64,000 nucleotides of DNA from an uncultured Prevotella sp. (GTDB lineage: Bacteria > Bacteroidota > Bacteroidia > Bacteroidales > Bacteroidaceae). The position numbers and the translations under genes were made by a program. Where the stretch lies: contig CALUHC010000030.1 in the NCBI GenBank assembly GCA_944320355.1, positions 1-64,000 on the forward strand, given 5' to 3'. This document shows positions 34,661-43,942 of the stretch, one piece after another (the stretch's first letter is position 1; each line of letters starts with the position of its first letter). A model generated the notes under the pieces. It searched no databases. It was not told the origin of the DNA and saw nothing but the letters and a program-made list of their open reading frames with translations.

Positions 34661-35362
34661 ATGACTTATTCCAATGAAGTCAACAACATGTGTGTTGTTG
34701 CCAAAGGCCCGAACCACGGACCGGCTCCAATACCCGAAGAGGGAAAATGGATTCAAGCAAAGGAGATAAAGGACATTTCCGGTTACACCCACGGTGTGGG
34801 CTGGTGCGCTCCGCAGCAGGGTGCCTGCAAGTTGTCACTGAACATAAAGGAAGGCGTCATCCAGGAATGCCTCGTCGAGACCATCGGGTGCACTGGCATG
34901 ACCCATTCTGCAGCCATGGCATCGGAGATTCTCCCCGGCAAGACCATTCTTGAGGCACTCAACACCGACCTTGTATGCGATGCTATCAACACTGCCATGC
35001 GTGAACTTTTCCTGCAGATAGTTTACGGACGCTCGCAGAGCGCTTTCTCGGAAGACGGACTCGTGATCGGAGCCGGCCTGGAAGACCTTGGCAAAGGCCT
35101 GCGCTCACAGACCGGCACACTCTACGGCACAGTGGCAAAGGGCACACGCTATCTCGAACTGACCGAAGGCTATATCACCAAGATGTTCCTCGACAAAGAC
35201 AACCAGGTGTGCGGATATGAGTACGTGCACCTCGGCAAGATGATGGAAGCCATAAAGAACGGCATGGACGCCAACGAGGCTGTGAAGAAATTCACAGGAA
35301 CTTACGGACGCACCACCGCCGAGCAGGGAATTGTTAAGAGTATTGACCCACGTAAAGAGTAA
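34661..35362 (+). CDS. NifU/IscU-like iron-sulfur cluster scaffold protein
   Basis: 233 residues. The family assignment is iron-sulfur cluster assembly scaffold (NifU N-terminal-like): a central GVGWCAPQQGACKLSLNIKEG with two cysteines, then QECLVETIGCTGMTHSAAMAS with two more, and DLVCDAINTA. It is longer than IscU (about 130 residues), with an extra C-terminal half (about 125-233) of unknown purpose. It is followed after 17 bases by a GGGtGRT-family gene, and the two clearly form an operon. No isc, suf or nif partner is nearby, so cluster transfer is inferred only from family. Confidence 0.8.
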   Translation: MTYSNEVNNMCVVAKGPNHGPAPIPEEGKWIQAKEIKDISGYTHGVGWCAPQQGACKLSLNIKEGVIQECLVETIGCTGMTHSAAMASEILPGKTILEALNTDLVCDAINTAMRELFLQIVYGRSQSAFSEDGLVIGAGLEDLGKGLRSQTGTLYGTVAKGTRYLELTEGYITKMFLDKDNQVCGYEYVHLGKMMEAIKNGMDANEAVKKFTGTYGRTTAEQGIVKSIDPRKE

Positions 35363-35379
35363 GAAGGAGGACCGACACA

Positions 35380-36393
35380 ATGATTAGAAAAGTTAGTTTC
35401 GAGAGCCAGGAGCGTCGCATCAAGCAAGTATTGGCCGCTCTCAACGCCAATGGGATAAAGGACATAGAAGAGGCAAACCAGATATGCGAGAATGTCGGCA
35501 TAGACCCATACAAGATTTGCGAGGACACTCAAGGCATCTGCTTTGAGAACGCAAAGTGGGCATACGTATGCGGCGCCGCAATAGCCATCAAGAAGGGAGT
35601 GAAGACAGCTGCTGAGGCAGCAGAGGCCATAGGCATCGGCCTGCAGAGCTTCTGCATTCCCGGTTCAGTTGCCGATGACCGCAAGGTGGGCCTGGGCCAC
35701 GGCAACCTGGCTGCACGCCTGCTTCGCGAGGACACAGAATGCTTTGCCTTCCTGGCCGGCCACGAGTCATTCGCTGCAGCAGAAGGCGCAATCAAGATTG
35801 CAGAGATGGCCAACAAAGTGCGCCAGAAGCCTCTACGCACCATACTGAACGGACTCGGCAAGGACGCAGCCATGATAATCAGCCGCATCAACGGATTCAC
35901 GTATGTACAGACCAAGTTCGACTATTATACGGGCGAGTTGAAGGTCGTTCGCGAAATTCCCTACTCGGACGGACCGCGCGCCAAGGTGAAGTGCTACGGA
36001 GCCGACGACGTTCGCGAAGGCGTGGCCATCCTTTGGAAAGAGAACGTTGATGTTTCAATCACGGGCAACTCCACAAACCCGACACGCTTCCAGCACCCTG
36101 TAGCCGGAACATACAAGAAGGAGCGCGTGCTCGCAGGCAAGCCCTACTTCTCGGTAGCTTCTGGTGGTGGCACGGGCCGCACGCTGCACCCGGACAATAT
36201 GGCCGCAGGCCCCGCTTCTTACGGCATGACAGACACTTTGGGTCGTATGCACTCCGACGCTCAGTTCGCAGGCTCTTCATCGGTGCCTGCACACGTTGAG
36301 ATGATGGGCTTCCTCGGCATGGGCAACAACCCGATGGTCGGCGCAACAGTTGCCGTAGCCGTAACCGTAGACATGGCACTGAACAAGAAATAA
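35380..36393 (+). CDS. GGGtGRT-family protein of unknown function
   Basis: 337 residues, recognised by the motif GGGTGRT (about 263-269) in SVASGGGTGRTLHPDNMAAG, which names its Pfam family. Other conserved-looking parts are GLGHGNLAARLL, FAFLAGHESFAAAEGA and a C-terminus rich in Gly and Met (EMMGFLGMGNNPMVGATVAV). Three or four cysteines lie in the first 95 residues (QICENVG, KICEDTQGICFENAKWAYVCG). No signal peptide or membrane segment. A strong AGGAGG ribosome site (35364-35370) precedes the ATG. Its tie to the NifU-like gene suggests iron-sulfur or sulfur metabolism, but no activity is known to me. Confidence 0.85.
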   Translation: MIRKVSFESQERRIKQVLAALNANGIKDIEEANQICENVGIDPYKICEDTQGICFENAKWAYVCGAAIAIKKGVKTAAEAAEAIGIGLQSFCIPGSVADDRKVGLGHGNLAARLLREDTECFAFLAGHESFAAAEGAIKIAEMANKVRQKPLRTILNGLGKDAAMIISRINGFTYVQTKFDYYTGELKVVREIPYSDGPRAKVKCYGADDVREGVAILWKENVDVSITGNSTNPTRFQHPVAGTYKKERVLAGKPYFSVASGGGTGRTLHPDNMAAGPASYGMTDTLGRMHSDAQFAGSSSVPAHVEMMGFLGMGNNPMVGATVAVAVTVDMALNKK

Positions 36394-36425
36394 CGCCATA
36401 GCAAGCATCTTGCTAAAACATAATG

Positions 36426-36466
36426 AATGCTCCCGCACACCAATGCTGCGGGAGCATTTGTTTTTT
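36426..36466 (+). terminator. intrinsic terminator after the GGGtGRT gene
   Basis: AATGCTCCCGCA (36426-36437) pairs perfectly with TGCGGGAGCATT (36447-36458), followed by TGTTTTTTG. Confidence 0.92.
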
Positions 36467-36524
36467 GTCATAAACCAGGAGCACTCCGTACAGCCCGCCA
36501 CAAGGTCTTTCCTTAAACAAGGCA

Positions 36525-36759
36525 CACGCATCTTGCCCGTACATACAAATATGCAATTAGAAAATACCCATCCGCCACCGCTTTCAAGCATGAGCCGTTC
36601 CGTCTTTCAATACAGCACATTCTGCGCTGCGAAAAGGGGCGTTTCACCACCCGAAACGACACATTTTGGAGGCTCAAACGGCACGTTTTACAACACTCTG
36701 TCCGCCAGCCGGTTAACCACGTTGGCCACTGTTGCCGCCTTTAACATAAAAGTGTTAAC
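36525..36759 (-). repeat. dispersed 22-nt array element, type I, copy 5 (inverted)
   Basis: Read on the minus strand: left palindrome GTTAACACTTTTATGTTAA, then cores AAACGTGCCGTTT, AAATGTGTCGTTT and AAACGCCCCTTTT plus two decayed units, all at 22-nt spacing. The right flank reads TTTTCTAATTGCATATTTGT. It is colinear with copy 4 at 30012. Confidence 0.88.
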
Positions 36760-36911
36760 CGCAACACACGACAATATACGTCCACTGAGCGCAGGAGACA
36801 TTCGCTGACATTCTGTCACAATGCAAGCACACCCTTGAAACGCCTTCGTGAAACACACAAGCATCCGCGAATGGCCATAAGGAAACGCAGGGGAAAAGAA
36901 AGCAAAAAAGA

Positions 36912-37143
36912 GGCTGCGCAAAAATGAAGTCAACTGGAGTTGGGGCTTCACCCTAAGTTATCTGGAGTTGACAGACGTATGCTTTAAAGGAAACAGGAGA
37001 CAGGAGTACAGACAATTGTCTCTGACTTTCCAACTGTTCACTCTTTCTTACCTTTAATTTTTAACTTACTGAGGTTTTGTCCGTTAACTTCCGACAACCG
37101 GCAAGGCATCTAACTTCAGCTAACTACTTTCAACTACATTCTG
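36912..37143 (-). repeat. M element, copy 2 (inverted)
   Basis: The reverse complement of 27535-27775 over about 232 bp with scattered differences and a few small indels. One end reads GGCTGCGCAAAAATG; the other (CTACATTCTG) is more worn. Confidence 0.82.
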
Positions 37144-37313
37144 CTCCCTGTCGTAGGAAATCCCCCCACCATGAAAGACGACACAAACAACAACACAAAA
37201 CGAACAGGCCACTACGCACACAATGCATGACGGGAGACACAGCGCCACCAACAAATTACGATACGTTAACAGACAAAATCCGGATAATATTTCGCCGTTA
37301 CAGAAATATTTCA

Positions 37314-37321
37314 TACCTTTG
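37314..37321 (+). promoter_or_regulatory. -7 box upstream of the riboflavin synthase gene
   Basis: TACCTTTG fits TAnnTTTG; the upstream element is only partial (TTCG near 37291). It implies a leader of about 220 nt before the ATG at 37551. That leader was checked for the conserved FMN riboswitch blocks and none was found. Confidence 0.45.
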
Positions 37322-37550
37322 CAAATACAAAGAAGGACAAATTTAGGTCGTATCGGTTAGATTGGGATACTCATCAAATTAAAAACGAAAACCGAGAAGA
37401 TATCACTGACCAATGGCGGGCCACAACCGTTCAGGTAGCAGCAATGCCGGTGGATTACAAAGGCAGGGAACTCTCAAATCTTATGTATATAGGAGTTTTC
37501 ATCACATCATCGGTACGACCTTTTTTATATCACAACAAAATCCAACCGTC

Positions 37551-38156
37551 ATGTTTTCCGGAATAATAGAAGAATTTGCCACGGTCACTGCCATACGCAA
37601 GGATCGCGAGAACATTGATTTCACGCTTAAATGCTCTTTCACTGACGAGCTGAAAATAGACCAAAGCATTGCGCACAACGGCGTGTGCCTAACAGTTGTG
37701 AACATAGAAAACGGCACTTACACGGTGACGGCCATGAAAGAAACTCTCGACAGAAGCAACCTCGGGTTGCTGAAAGTGGGGGACAAGGTGAACGTGGAAC
37801 GCTCAATGCTCATGAACGGCCGCCTGGACGGACACATCGTGCAAGGCCATGTGGACGAAACGGCACGCTGCACTGATATCAAAGATGCCGACGGCAGCAC
37901 ATACTTCACGTTTGAATATAAAGAGGACCCTGTCATGGCCCAGAACGGATATTTCACAGTTGACAAAGGAAGCATAACTGTAAACGGCGTATCTTTGACG
38001 GTATGCAACCCGACTTCCAACACATTTCAAGTGGCAATAATACCATACACATTTGAACATACCAATTTTTGCGACATAAGGCCTGGTTCAATTGTAAACA
38101 TCGAATTCGACATTTTAGGGAAATACATTGCAAGGCTGCAGCAAATGAAACGTTAA
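37551..38156 (+). CDS. ribE: riboflavin synthase
   Basis: 201 residues. It dismutates two 6,7-dimethyl-8-ribityllumazine molecules to riboflavin. Two tandem lumazine-binding domains are visible, each starting in the usual way: MFSGIIEEFATV at 1 and GHIVQGHVDETA near 97. The C-terminal SLTVCNPTSNTFQVAIIPYTFEHTNF is typical. A longer frame to 37413 adds 46 residues of non-family sequence and is rejected; the MFSGIIE start is the family norm. It stands alone, with no other rib genes nearby. Confidence 0.95.
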   Translation: MFSGIIEEFATVTAIRKDRENIDFTLKCSFTDELKIDQSIAHNGVCLTVVNIENGTYTVTAMKETLDRSNLGLLKVGDKVNVERSMLMNGRLDGHIVQGHVDETARCTDIKDADGSTYFTFEYKEDPVMAQNGYFTVDKGSITVNGVSLTVCNPTSNTFQVAIIPYTFEHTNFCDIRPGSIVNIEFDILGKYIARLQQMKR

Positions 38157-38221
38157 AAAGACAGGCAACAGTCCCATCTGCCTACAGCCTTATTTCATAT
38201 ATATTCACACACCAAACAAAA

Positions 38222-38261
38222 GTTAAGCACCCAAATGTTATCGAAGATTTGGATGCTTAAC
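38222..38261. terminator. hairpin after riboflavin synthase gene
   Basis: GTTAAGCA-c-CCAAAT pairs with ATTTGG-a-TGCTTAAC around a 10-nt loop. The stem is strong but no T-run follows. Confidence 0.45.
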
Positions 38262-38291
38262 TCTACTAACCGCCAATAAACATCTATTACA

Positions 38292-38323
38292 TTTTTCAGC
38301 AAACAAAAATATCCCTAATTTTG
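38292..38323 (+). promoter_or_regulatory. promoter of the efflux operon
   Basis: TAATTTTG at 38316-38323, with TTTTT at 38292-38296 in place of TTTG about 20 nt upstream. Its -7 box is about 26 nt before the ATG. Confidence 0.5.
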
Positions 38324-38349
38324 CACCGTGAAACTTTAGAGAATCATGT

Positions 38350-39696
38350 ATGAAAAAATGGATAGTGTTTATAATGGCAATCACAGCATCGGCATCTTAT
38401 GCCAATGCTGAAAGCCCCCGAAAGTGGACATTGAAAGAATGTATTGACTATGCGATAGCCAACAACATAACACTGCAAAAGACACGCCTCACGAAACGTT
38501 CGGCAATAGAAGACTTGAAACAATCACAATCAGACCTGTTGCCTTCACTCAGCTTCTCGACCACCCAGTCGGCCGGCTACAGGCCATGGGTGAACTCTGG
38601 CATCAGCACCGTTACAAACGGAACCGTGTCAACAAGCATAAACAAGACGTATTACAACGGAAGCTATGGGCTAAATGCAAGTTGGACTGTATGGAACGGA
38701 AACGCCAACAGAAACACAATAAAACTGAACAAGCTGAACGCCCAACAGTCAGAGCTCGACTCTGCCGAGACAGCCAACAGCATCCAAGAACAAATAGCGC
38801 AACTATACATCCAGATATTATACCTGACCGAATCAATAAAAGTAAACAAGCAAAGCTACGAAACCAGCCTCAAAAACGAAGAAAAAGGCAGGGAAATGAT
38901 GGAAGTAGGCAAGATGTCAAAAGCCGACTTGGCACAACTTACGGCACAAACGGCACAAGACAAATATAACATTGTAGAATCAGAAAGCAACCTGGCCAAC
39001 TATAAGCTGCAGCTGAAACAACTGCTGGAAATAACAAACGGGCAAGAATTTGACATTTATATACCGGAGACCACAGACGAAAGCGCATTGAGCGACATAC
39101 CATCATTGCAGACCGTATACGAGGCCGCACTCTCAATACGCCCCGAAATAAAGAACAACCAATTGGCCATAGAAAGCAGCGACCTGAGCATAGCCATCGC
39201 AAAAGCAGGAAAGCTACCCACAGTAAGCATCAGCGGCAGTGTCATAACAAGCACGACTTCAATGAACTCACGGAATTGGGACAAACAAATGCAGACAAAT
39301 TTCGACGCCTCAATAGGCGCTACGCTAAGCATCCCGATATTTGACAACAGAAGCACCAAGACCTCTATAAACAAGGCAAAGATACAAAAGGAGCAAAGCC
39401 TGCTGGAGCTTCAGGACACCCAAAAGCAACTATACAGCACAATCGAGAATTATTGGCTTGACGCCAACACCAACCAACAAAAGTACATCGCCGCCAAAGC
39501 AAGCGTGGAGAGCGAGCAGGCAAGCTATGACTTGCTCAGCGAGCAGTTCAGACTCGGGCTCAAAAATATCATAGAACTCATGACGGGAAAGACAAACCTT
39601 ATGACTGCCCAACAGAATATGCTGCAAAGCAAGTATATGGCAATACTCAACCAACAAATGCTAAAGTTTTATCAAGGGGAACAATTAAACATATAA
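38350..39696 (+). CDS. TolC-family outer membrane efflux protein
   Basis: 448 residues with a signal peptide (MKKWIVFIMAITASASYANA). The OEP/TolC pattern is clear: an early WTLKECIDYAIANNITLQ, two long coiled-coil hairpins (for example QEQIAQLYIQILYLTESIKV and QASYDLLSEQFRLGLKNIIE), and an internal duplication. It should form the outer membrane channel for the MacAB-like transporter encoded by the next three genes. The start is the ATG at 38350; the overlapping ATG at 38346 is in another frame. Confidence 0.92.
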   Translation: MKKWIVFIMAITASASYANAESPRKWTLKECIDYAIANNITLQKTRLTKRSAIEDLKQSQSDLLPSLSFSTTQSAGYRPWVNSGISTVTNGTVSTSINKTYYNGSYGLNASWTVWNGNANRNTIKLNKLNAQQSELDSAETANSIQEQIAQLYIQILYLTESIKVNKQSYETSLKNEEKGREMMEVGKMSKADLAQLTAQTAQDKYNIVESESNLANYKLQLKQLLEITNGQEFDIYIPETTDESALSDIPSLQTVYEAALSIRPEIKNNQLAIESSDLSIAIAKAGKLPTVSISGSVITSTTSMNSRNWDKQMQTNFDASIGATLSIPIFDNRSTKTSINKAKIQKEQSLLELQDTQKQLYSTIENYWLDANTNQQKYIAAKASVESEQASYDLLSEQFRLGLKNIIELMTGKTNLMTAQQNMLQSKYMAILNQQMLKFYQGEQLNI

Positions 39697-39712
39697 AAAC
39701 AAGAAAGACAAC

Positions 39713-40888
39713 ATGAAAAGAATAAGCAAAGTATGGGTGGCAGCCGGAGTGGTCGTGGTAATAGCCATCGCCGCCTGGGCACTGTCAGGAAACAAAAAAG
39801 AACAGCATATAACGTTCACCACAGCGAAAGTGGAACCGGCCAACATACAAAACAGCGTGACGGCCACAGGAACGATAGAACCGGTGACATCGGTCACAGT
39901 AGGCACACAGGTGTCCGGCATAATCAGCAAGATATTTGTCGACTATAACAGCGTGGTGAAAAAAGGACAAGTAATCGCCGAACTGGACAAGACGAACCTG
40001 ATAAGCGAGTTAAATACAGCCAAGGCCAACCTGTCAAGTTCGCAAAGCACATTGAACTACCAAACCGCAAACTACAACAGATACAAAGCACTCTATGACA
40101 AAGGGCTTGTCAGTGCGGATGAATTTGAGAGCGCAAGGCTTAGTTACCAAACAGCAAAAGAGAACGTGGCCACAGCCAAAGAGACTGTACAAAAGGCACA
40201 AACGAACCTTGGCTATGCCACTATCACTTCGCCAATTGACGGCATAGTGCTGTCAAAAGAAGTCGAAGAAGGCCAAACCGTAGCTGCAAGCTACAGCACA
40301 CCGGAACTGTTCACCATAGCACAAAACTTGACCGATATGCGAGTTATTGCCGATGTCGACGAGGCAGACATAGGCAACGTGAAGGAAGGGGAACGGGCTT
40401 CATTCACCGTAGACGCATTTCCGAATGACATCTTTGAAGGTGTTGTAACGCAAGTTCGCCAAGAAGCCACGACAACCAACAACGTGGTGACATACGAAGT
40501 CGTAATCAGTGCACCCAATGAGAATTTAAAACTAAAGCCCGGACTGACAGCCAATATCACTATATATACGGCAGAAAAAGAAGGAGTACTTAGCGTCCCC
40601 ACAAAAGCGCTGCGCTTCTCACCTACCAAGGAAACCGTAGGCAACTATAAAATATCAGACTGCAATGGAAAAAACAAAGTATGGACAGTCAACGGCAATA
40701 CCCTTACGGCTCATGCTGTGCAGATAGGTATGTCTGATGGCACACACACAGAAATACTGAGCGGCATAAAGAACGGCACCGAAATCATATCAGAAATCAA
40801 CGAAACTATGGACGAAGAGCCGACAGAACAGCAACAAGAGCAATCACCATTCGCCCCAGGTCCAAAGAGAAACGACAAAAAGAAATAA
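39713..40888 (+). CDS. MacA-like periplasmic adaptor (membrane fusion protein)
   Basis: 391 residues. An N-terminal membrane anchor (VWVAAGVVVVIAIAAWAL, about 7-24) is followed by a split lipoyl/barrel-sandwich domain (TGTIEPVTSVTVGTQVSG and ATITSPIDGIVLSKEVEEGQ) around a coiled-coil hairpin, then a beta-barrel segment. It ends in a basic and Gln-rich tail (EEPTEQQQEQSPFAPG). It should bridge the inner membrane permease to the TolC partner. 16 bases separate it from the upstream gene and 3 from the ATPase gene. Confidence 0.92.
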   Translation: MKRISKVWVAAGVVVVIAIAAWALSGNKKEQHITFTTAKVEPANIQNSVTATGTIEPVTSVTVGTQVSGIISKIFVDYNSVVKKGQVIAELDKTNLISELNTAKANLSSSQSTLNYQTANYNRYKALYDKGLVSADEFESARLSYQTAKENVATAKETVQKAQTNLGYATITSPIDGIVLSKEVEEGQTVAASYSTPELFTIAQNLTDMRVIADVDEADIGNVKEGERASFTVDAFPNDIFEGVVTQVRQEATTTNNVVTYEVVISAPNENLKLKPGLTANITIYTAEKEGVLSVPTKALRFSPTKETVGNYKISDCNGKNKVWTVNGNTLTAHAVQIGMSDGTHTEILSGIKNGTEIISEINETMDEEPTEQQQEQSPFAPGPKRNDKKK

Positions 40889-40891
40889 GCC

Positions 40892-41650
40892 ATGCCTGGA
40901 GATAACAGAAAGATTGTAATTGAGTTGCAGGATGTAAGGCGCGAGTTTCTTGTCGGAGACGAGACCGTCCACGCCCTGCGAGGTGTATCGTTCAAGATAT
41001 ACGAGGGAGAGTTCGTGACCATCATGGGAAAGTCTGGCTCTGGCAAATCGACACTGCTAAACCAATTAGGATGCCTTGACACACCGTCCAAAGGAGAGTA
41101 TCTGCTCGACGGTGTGCCTGTGCGCAGGATGTCCAAATCACAACGAGCCGTACTCCGCAACAGAAAGATTGGCTTCATATTCCAGAACTACAACCTGCTG
41201 CCAAAAACCACAAGCGTCGAAAACGTAGAACTTCCTTTGATGTACAACAGCAGCGTTAGCGCAAAAGAACGACACGAGCGGGCCGTCAAGGCACTGCAAG
41301 CCGTAGGACTGGGCGACAGGCTGAACCACCGGTCAAACCAAATGTCCGGCGGACAAATGCAACGAGTTGCCATCGCACGGGCACTCGTAAACAACCCGGC
41401 TGTGATTCTGGCAGACGAAGCAACGGGCAACCTTGACACAAGGACATCGTTCGAAATACTCGTACTGTTCCAAAAGCTGCACGCCGAGGGACGCACAATC
41501 ATATTTGTCACTCACAATCCCGACATAGCGAACTACTCCAGCCGCAACATCATGCTACGAGACGGAAAGGTAATCAGTGATGAGTATAACAACAAAATCA
41601 TGTCGGCAGCAGAAGGCTTGGCCGCACTGCCAATGAATACAGACGAATAA
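40892..41650 (+). CDS. MacB/LolD-type ABC transporter ATPase
   Basis: 252 residues. Walker [14 protein letters not shown] (about 47-59), Q-loop [11 protein letters not shown], signature [15 protein letters not shown], Walker [15 protein letters not shown] and H-loop VTHNP are all intact. It belongs to the MacB/FtsE/LolD group that drives mechanotransmission transporters. ATPase and permease are separate here, whereas MacB of E. coli is a fusion. Confidence 0.95.
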   Translation: MPGDNRKIVIELQDVRREFLVGDETVHALRGVSFKIYEGEFVTIMGKSGSGKSTLLNQLGCLDTPSKGEYLLDGVPVRRMSKSQRAVLRNRKIGFIFQNYNLLPKTTSVENVELPLMYNSSVSAKERHERAVKALQAVGLGDRLNHRSNQMSGGQMQRVAIARALVNNPAVILADEATGNLDTRTSFEILVLFQKLHAEGRTIIFVTHNPDIANYSSRNIMLRDGKVISDEYNNKIMSAAEGLAALPMNTDE

Positions 41651-41655
41651 GAATC

Positions 41656-42894
41656 ATGAACTATACAAACCTATTTAAGATTGCCCTCAGAGCCATCGCC
41701 GCAAATAAGACCAGATCGTTCCTTACCGCCTTGGGCATAATTATCGGCATCGCATCTGTAATCACGATGCTTGCCGTTGGCCAAGGAACCAAGCAAAGCA
41801 TACAGGCGAACATCGCCGAGATGGGATCGAACATGATAATGATAAGCCCGGGAGCCGATATGCGCGGAGGAGTTCGCCAAGAGGCCTCTGCAATGGAAAC
41901 GCTGAAGCTCACTGACTATGAAGCCATAAAGGACGAGTGCAGATACATCAAAGCCATAAGCCCGATGGTATCAAGCAGCGGACAGTTCATTTACGGCAAC
42001 CAGAACACTCCCTCCACCATATACGGAGTGAACCAAGACTACCTTTCCATAAGACAAATCGACGTGGCTGACGGAGTGGTGTTCTCTGACACTGAGATAA
42101 AGACAAGCGCAAAGGTGTGCATACTCGGTCAGACCGTAGTAGACAATCTGTTTCCTGATGGAAGCGACCCAATAGGCAAAGTGGTGCGTTTCAACTCCAT
42201 CCCGTTCAGAGTCATAGGTGTACTGAAGAAGAAAGGCTACAACTCAATGGGAATGGACCAGGACGACCTGGTGCTTGCACCTTACACGTCTGTGATGAAA
42301 CGAATTCTGGCACAGACATATCTGAACGGCATACAGTGCTCGGCAATAACCGAAGGAGCGACACAAAAGGCTACAGACGAGATATCCAGCATACTCCGCA
42401 GAACGCACAAGCTGAAGGACGCCACCGATAATGCAGAAGCCGATGAAGATGATTTCACGATACGTTCGCAGGAAGAACTGGCATCGATGATGAACTCCAC
42501 AACAAGCATGCTCACCATCCTGCTCGGCTGCGTAGCTGGCATCTCACTCATAGTAGGCGGCATAGGCATCATGAACATAATGTACGTAAGTGTGACGGAG
42601 CGAACCCGTGAGATAGGGCTACGCATGAGCGTTGGAGCTCGCGGCATAGACATCCTGAACCAGTTCCTCATCGAAGCCATACTACTCAGCGTGACAGGCG
42701 GCATCATTGGAGTTGCCATCGGCATCGGAGCGTCATACTCTATAAAGATGTTCGCCCACTGGCCCATAGCCATACAGCTGTGGACCATAGTCATGAGCTT
42801 TGCCGTCTGCACCTTTACAGGAGTCTTTTTCGGATGGTATCCGGCAAAGAAGGCTGCCAAATTGGATCCGATAGAAGCGCTAAGGTATGAATAA
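41656..42894 (+). CDS. MacB/FtsX-type ABC transporter permease
   Basis: 412 residues with one N-terminal membrane span (SFLTALGIIIGIASVITMLA), a large periplasmic MacB_PCD domain, and three C-terminal spans (SLIVGGIGIMNIMYVSVTER; ILLSVTGGIIGVAIGIGA; WTIVMSFAVCTFTGVFFG). The GIGIMNIM and REIGLRMSVGA motifs are family hallmarks. Substrate unknown; candidates are antimicrobial peptides, macrolides or lipids. Its stop overlaps the histidine kinase start by 8 bases. Confidence 0.94.
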   Translation: MNYTNLFKIALRAIAANKTRSFLTALGIIIGIASVITMLAVGQGTKQSIQANIAEMGSNMIMISPGADMRGGVRQEASAMETLKLTDYEAIKDECRYIKAISPMVSSSGQFIYGNQNTPSTIYGVNQDYLSIRQIDVADGVVFSDTEIKTSAKVCILGQTVVDNLFPDGSDPIGKVVRFNSIPFRVIGVLKKKGYNSMGMDQDDLVLAPYTSVMKRILAQTYLNGIQCSAITEGATQKATDEISSILRRTHKLKDATDNAEADEDDFTIRSQEELASMMNSTTSMLTILLGCVAGISLIVGGIGIMNIMYVSVTERTREIGLRMSVGARGIDILNQFLIEAILLSVTGGIIGVAIGIGASYSIKMFAHWPIAIQLWTIVMSFAVCTFTGVFFGWYPAKKAAKLDPIEALRYE

Positions 42895-43942
42895 CAAGAG
42901 AGTAACATACATAATACACGTGGCGATATGGACATTAATGTTCTTATCGCCTTTGATGCAATCGGCCCATGACGATGTCATGACCCTGCACAAATTTGTT
43001 TTCATAAGCGCAGTCCCGCTCTCATTGCTAATAGTGTTCTACGCCAACTACTCATGGCTTACTCCTAAATATTTTGCCACAGGCAACAAACAGACATATT
43101 TTGTCATCAACGCCATCATGATACTGTTCGTGGGAATGGCACTCCACGCATGGCTTGAGATGACGCACCCCATATACGAGGCCCCTTTGCACATCAGGGA
43201 AAAGGAAAGGCCAATGACCTTGTTTTTTGTATTGAGAAACATCTTCAACCTTTCCATATCGGCTGCCATCGCCACAACCATACAATTAGCAACGCGATGG
43301 CAGGTCTCGGAAAACGCCAGAAGGGAAGCCGAGACCGCGCGTACAAACGCGGAGCTCAAGAACCTGCGTTCCCAAATAAACCCACACTTCCTGCTCAACA
43401 CACTCAACAACATATACGCCCTGACTGAGTTCGACACAACAAGGGCACAGCAGGCCATACATGAGCTAAGCAAGCTGTTAAGGCACATACTATACGACAA
43501 CCAACAGAAATTCGTGAACCTGAAAAGCGAAATACAATTCCTCACCAACTACATAAACCTTATGAAGATAAGGCTTTCGCCAAACGTTGATGTGTCGTTC
43601 CACACAAGCATACCTGAGCCTTGCAACCTGATGGTGGCTCCGCTCATCTTCATATCGCTGATAGAAAACGCCTTCAAGCACGGGGTAAGCGCCACCCAAC
43701 CAAGTTACATACACATAAGCATTGATGCCGACGAGAAAACTATTTCGTGCTTCATAAGAAACAGCAACTACCCCAAAGGCGACAAAGACCGCAGCGGACA
43801 CGGAATCGGGCTGAAGCAGGTTGCCGACAGGCTTGAGCTCATGTATCACGGCAAATACGAATGGAAGACATGGATAGGGAACGAAGGAAAGGAATATTCA
43901 TCAAAAATTATAATATATGATACTAAAGTGTGCAATAATTGA
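42887..43942 (+). CDS. LytS-type sensor histidine kinase
   Basis: 351 residues. About four membrane spans in the first 140 residues (for example VAIWTLMFLSPLMQ and FVFISAVPLSLLIVFYANYS), a coiled coil, then the His_kinase domain with the phosphoacceptor motif NPHFLLNTLNNIYALTEF and an ATP-binding region (IENAFKHGVSATQ, GHGIGLKQVADRL). It overlaps the permease gene by 8 bases and the response regulator gene by 26. This makes it part of the efflux operon and the likely sensor for the exported compound or envelope stress. Confidence 0.93.
   Translation: MNNKRVTYIIHVAIWTLMFLSPLMQSAHDDVMTLHKFVFISAVPLSLLIVFYANYSWLTPKYFATGNKQTYFVINAIMILFVGMALHAWLEMTHPIYEAPLHIREKERPMTLFFVLRNIFNLSISAAIATTIQLATRWQVSENARREAETARTNAELKNLRSQINPHFLLNTLNNIYALTEFDTTRAQQAIHELSKLLRHILYDNQQKFVNLKSEIQFLTNYINLMKIRLSPNVDVSFHTSIPEPCNLMVAPLIFISLIENAFKHGVSATQPSYIHISIDADEKTISCFIRNSNYPKGDKDRSGHGIGLKQVADRLELMYHGKYEWKTWIGNEGKEYSSKIIIYDTKVCNN

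Larger units (their letters stand above)
36394..37550. other. 1.15-kb intergenic region with terminator, type I element and M element
   Basis: Holds the operon terminator (36426-36466), an inverted type I 22-nt array element (36525-36759), an inverted M element (36912-37143) and the promoter and leader of the riboflavin synthase gene (37314-37550). The frame 36410-36808 (+) runs through the type I element and is not a gene. Confidence 0.7.

Noticed and set aside
37322-37550. FMN riboswitch before riboflavin synthase
   Set aside because: None of the conserved RFN sequence blocks could be found.
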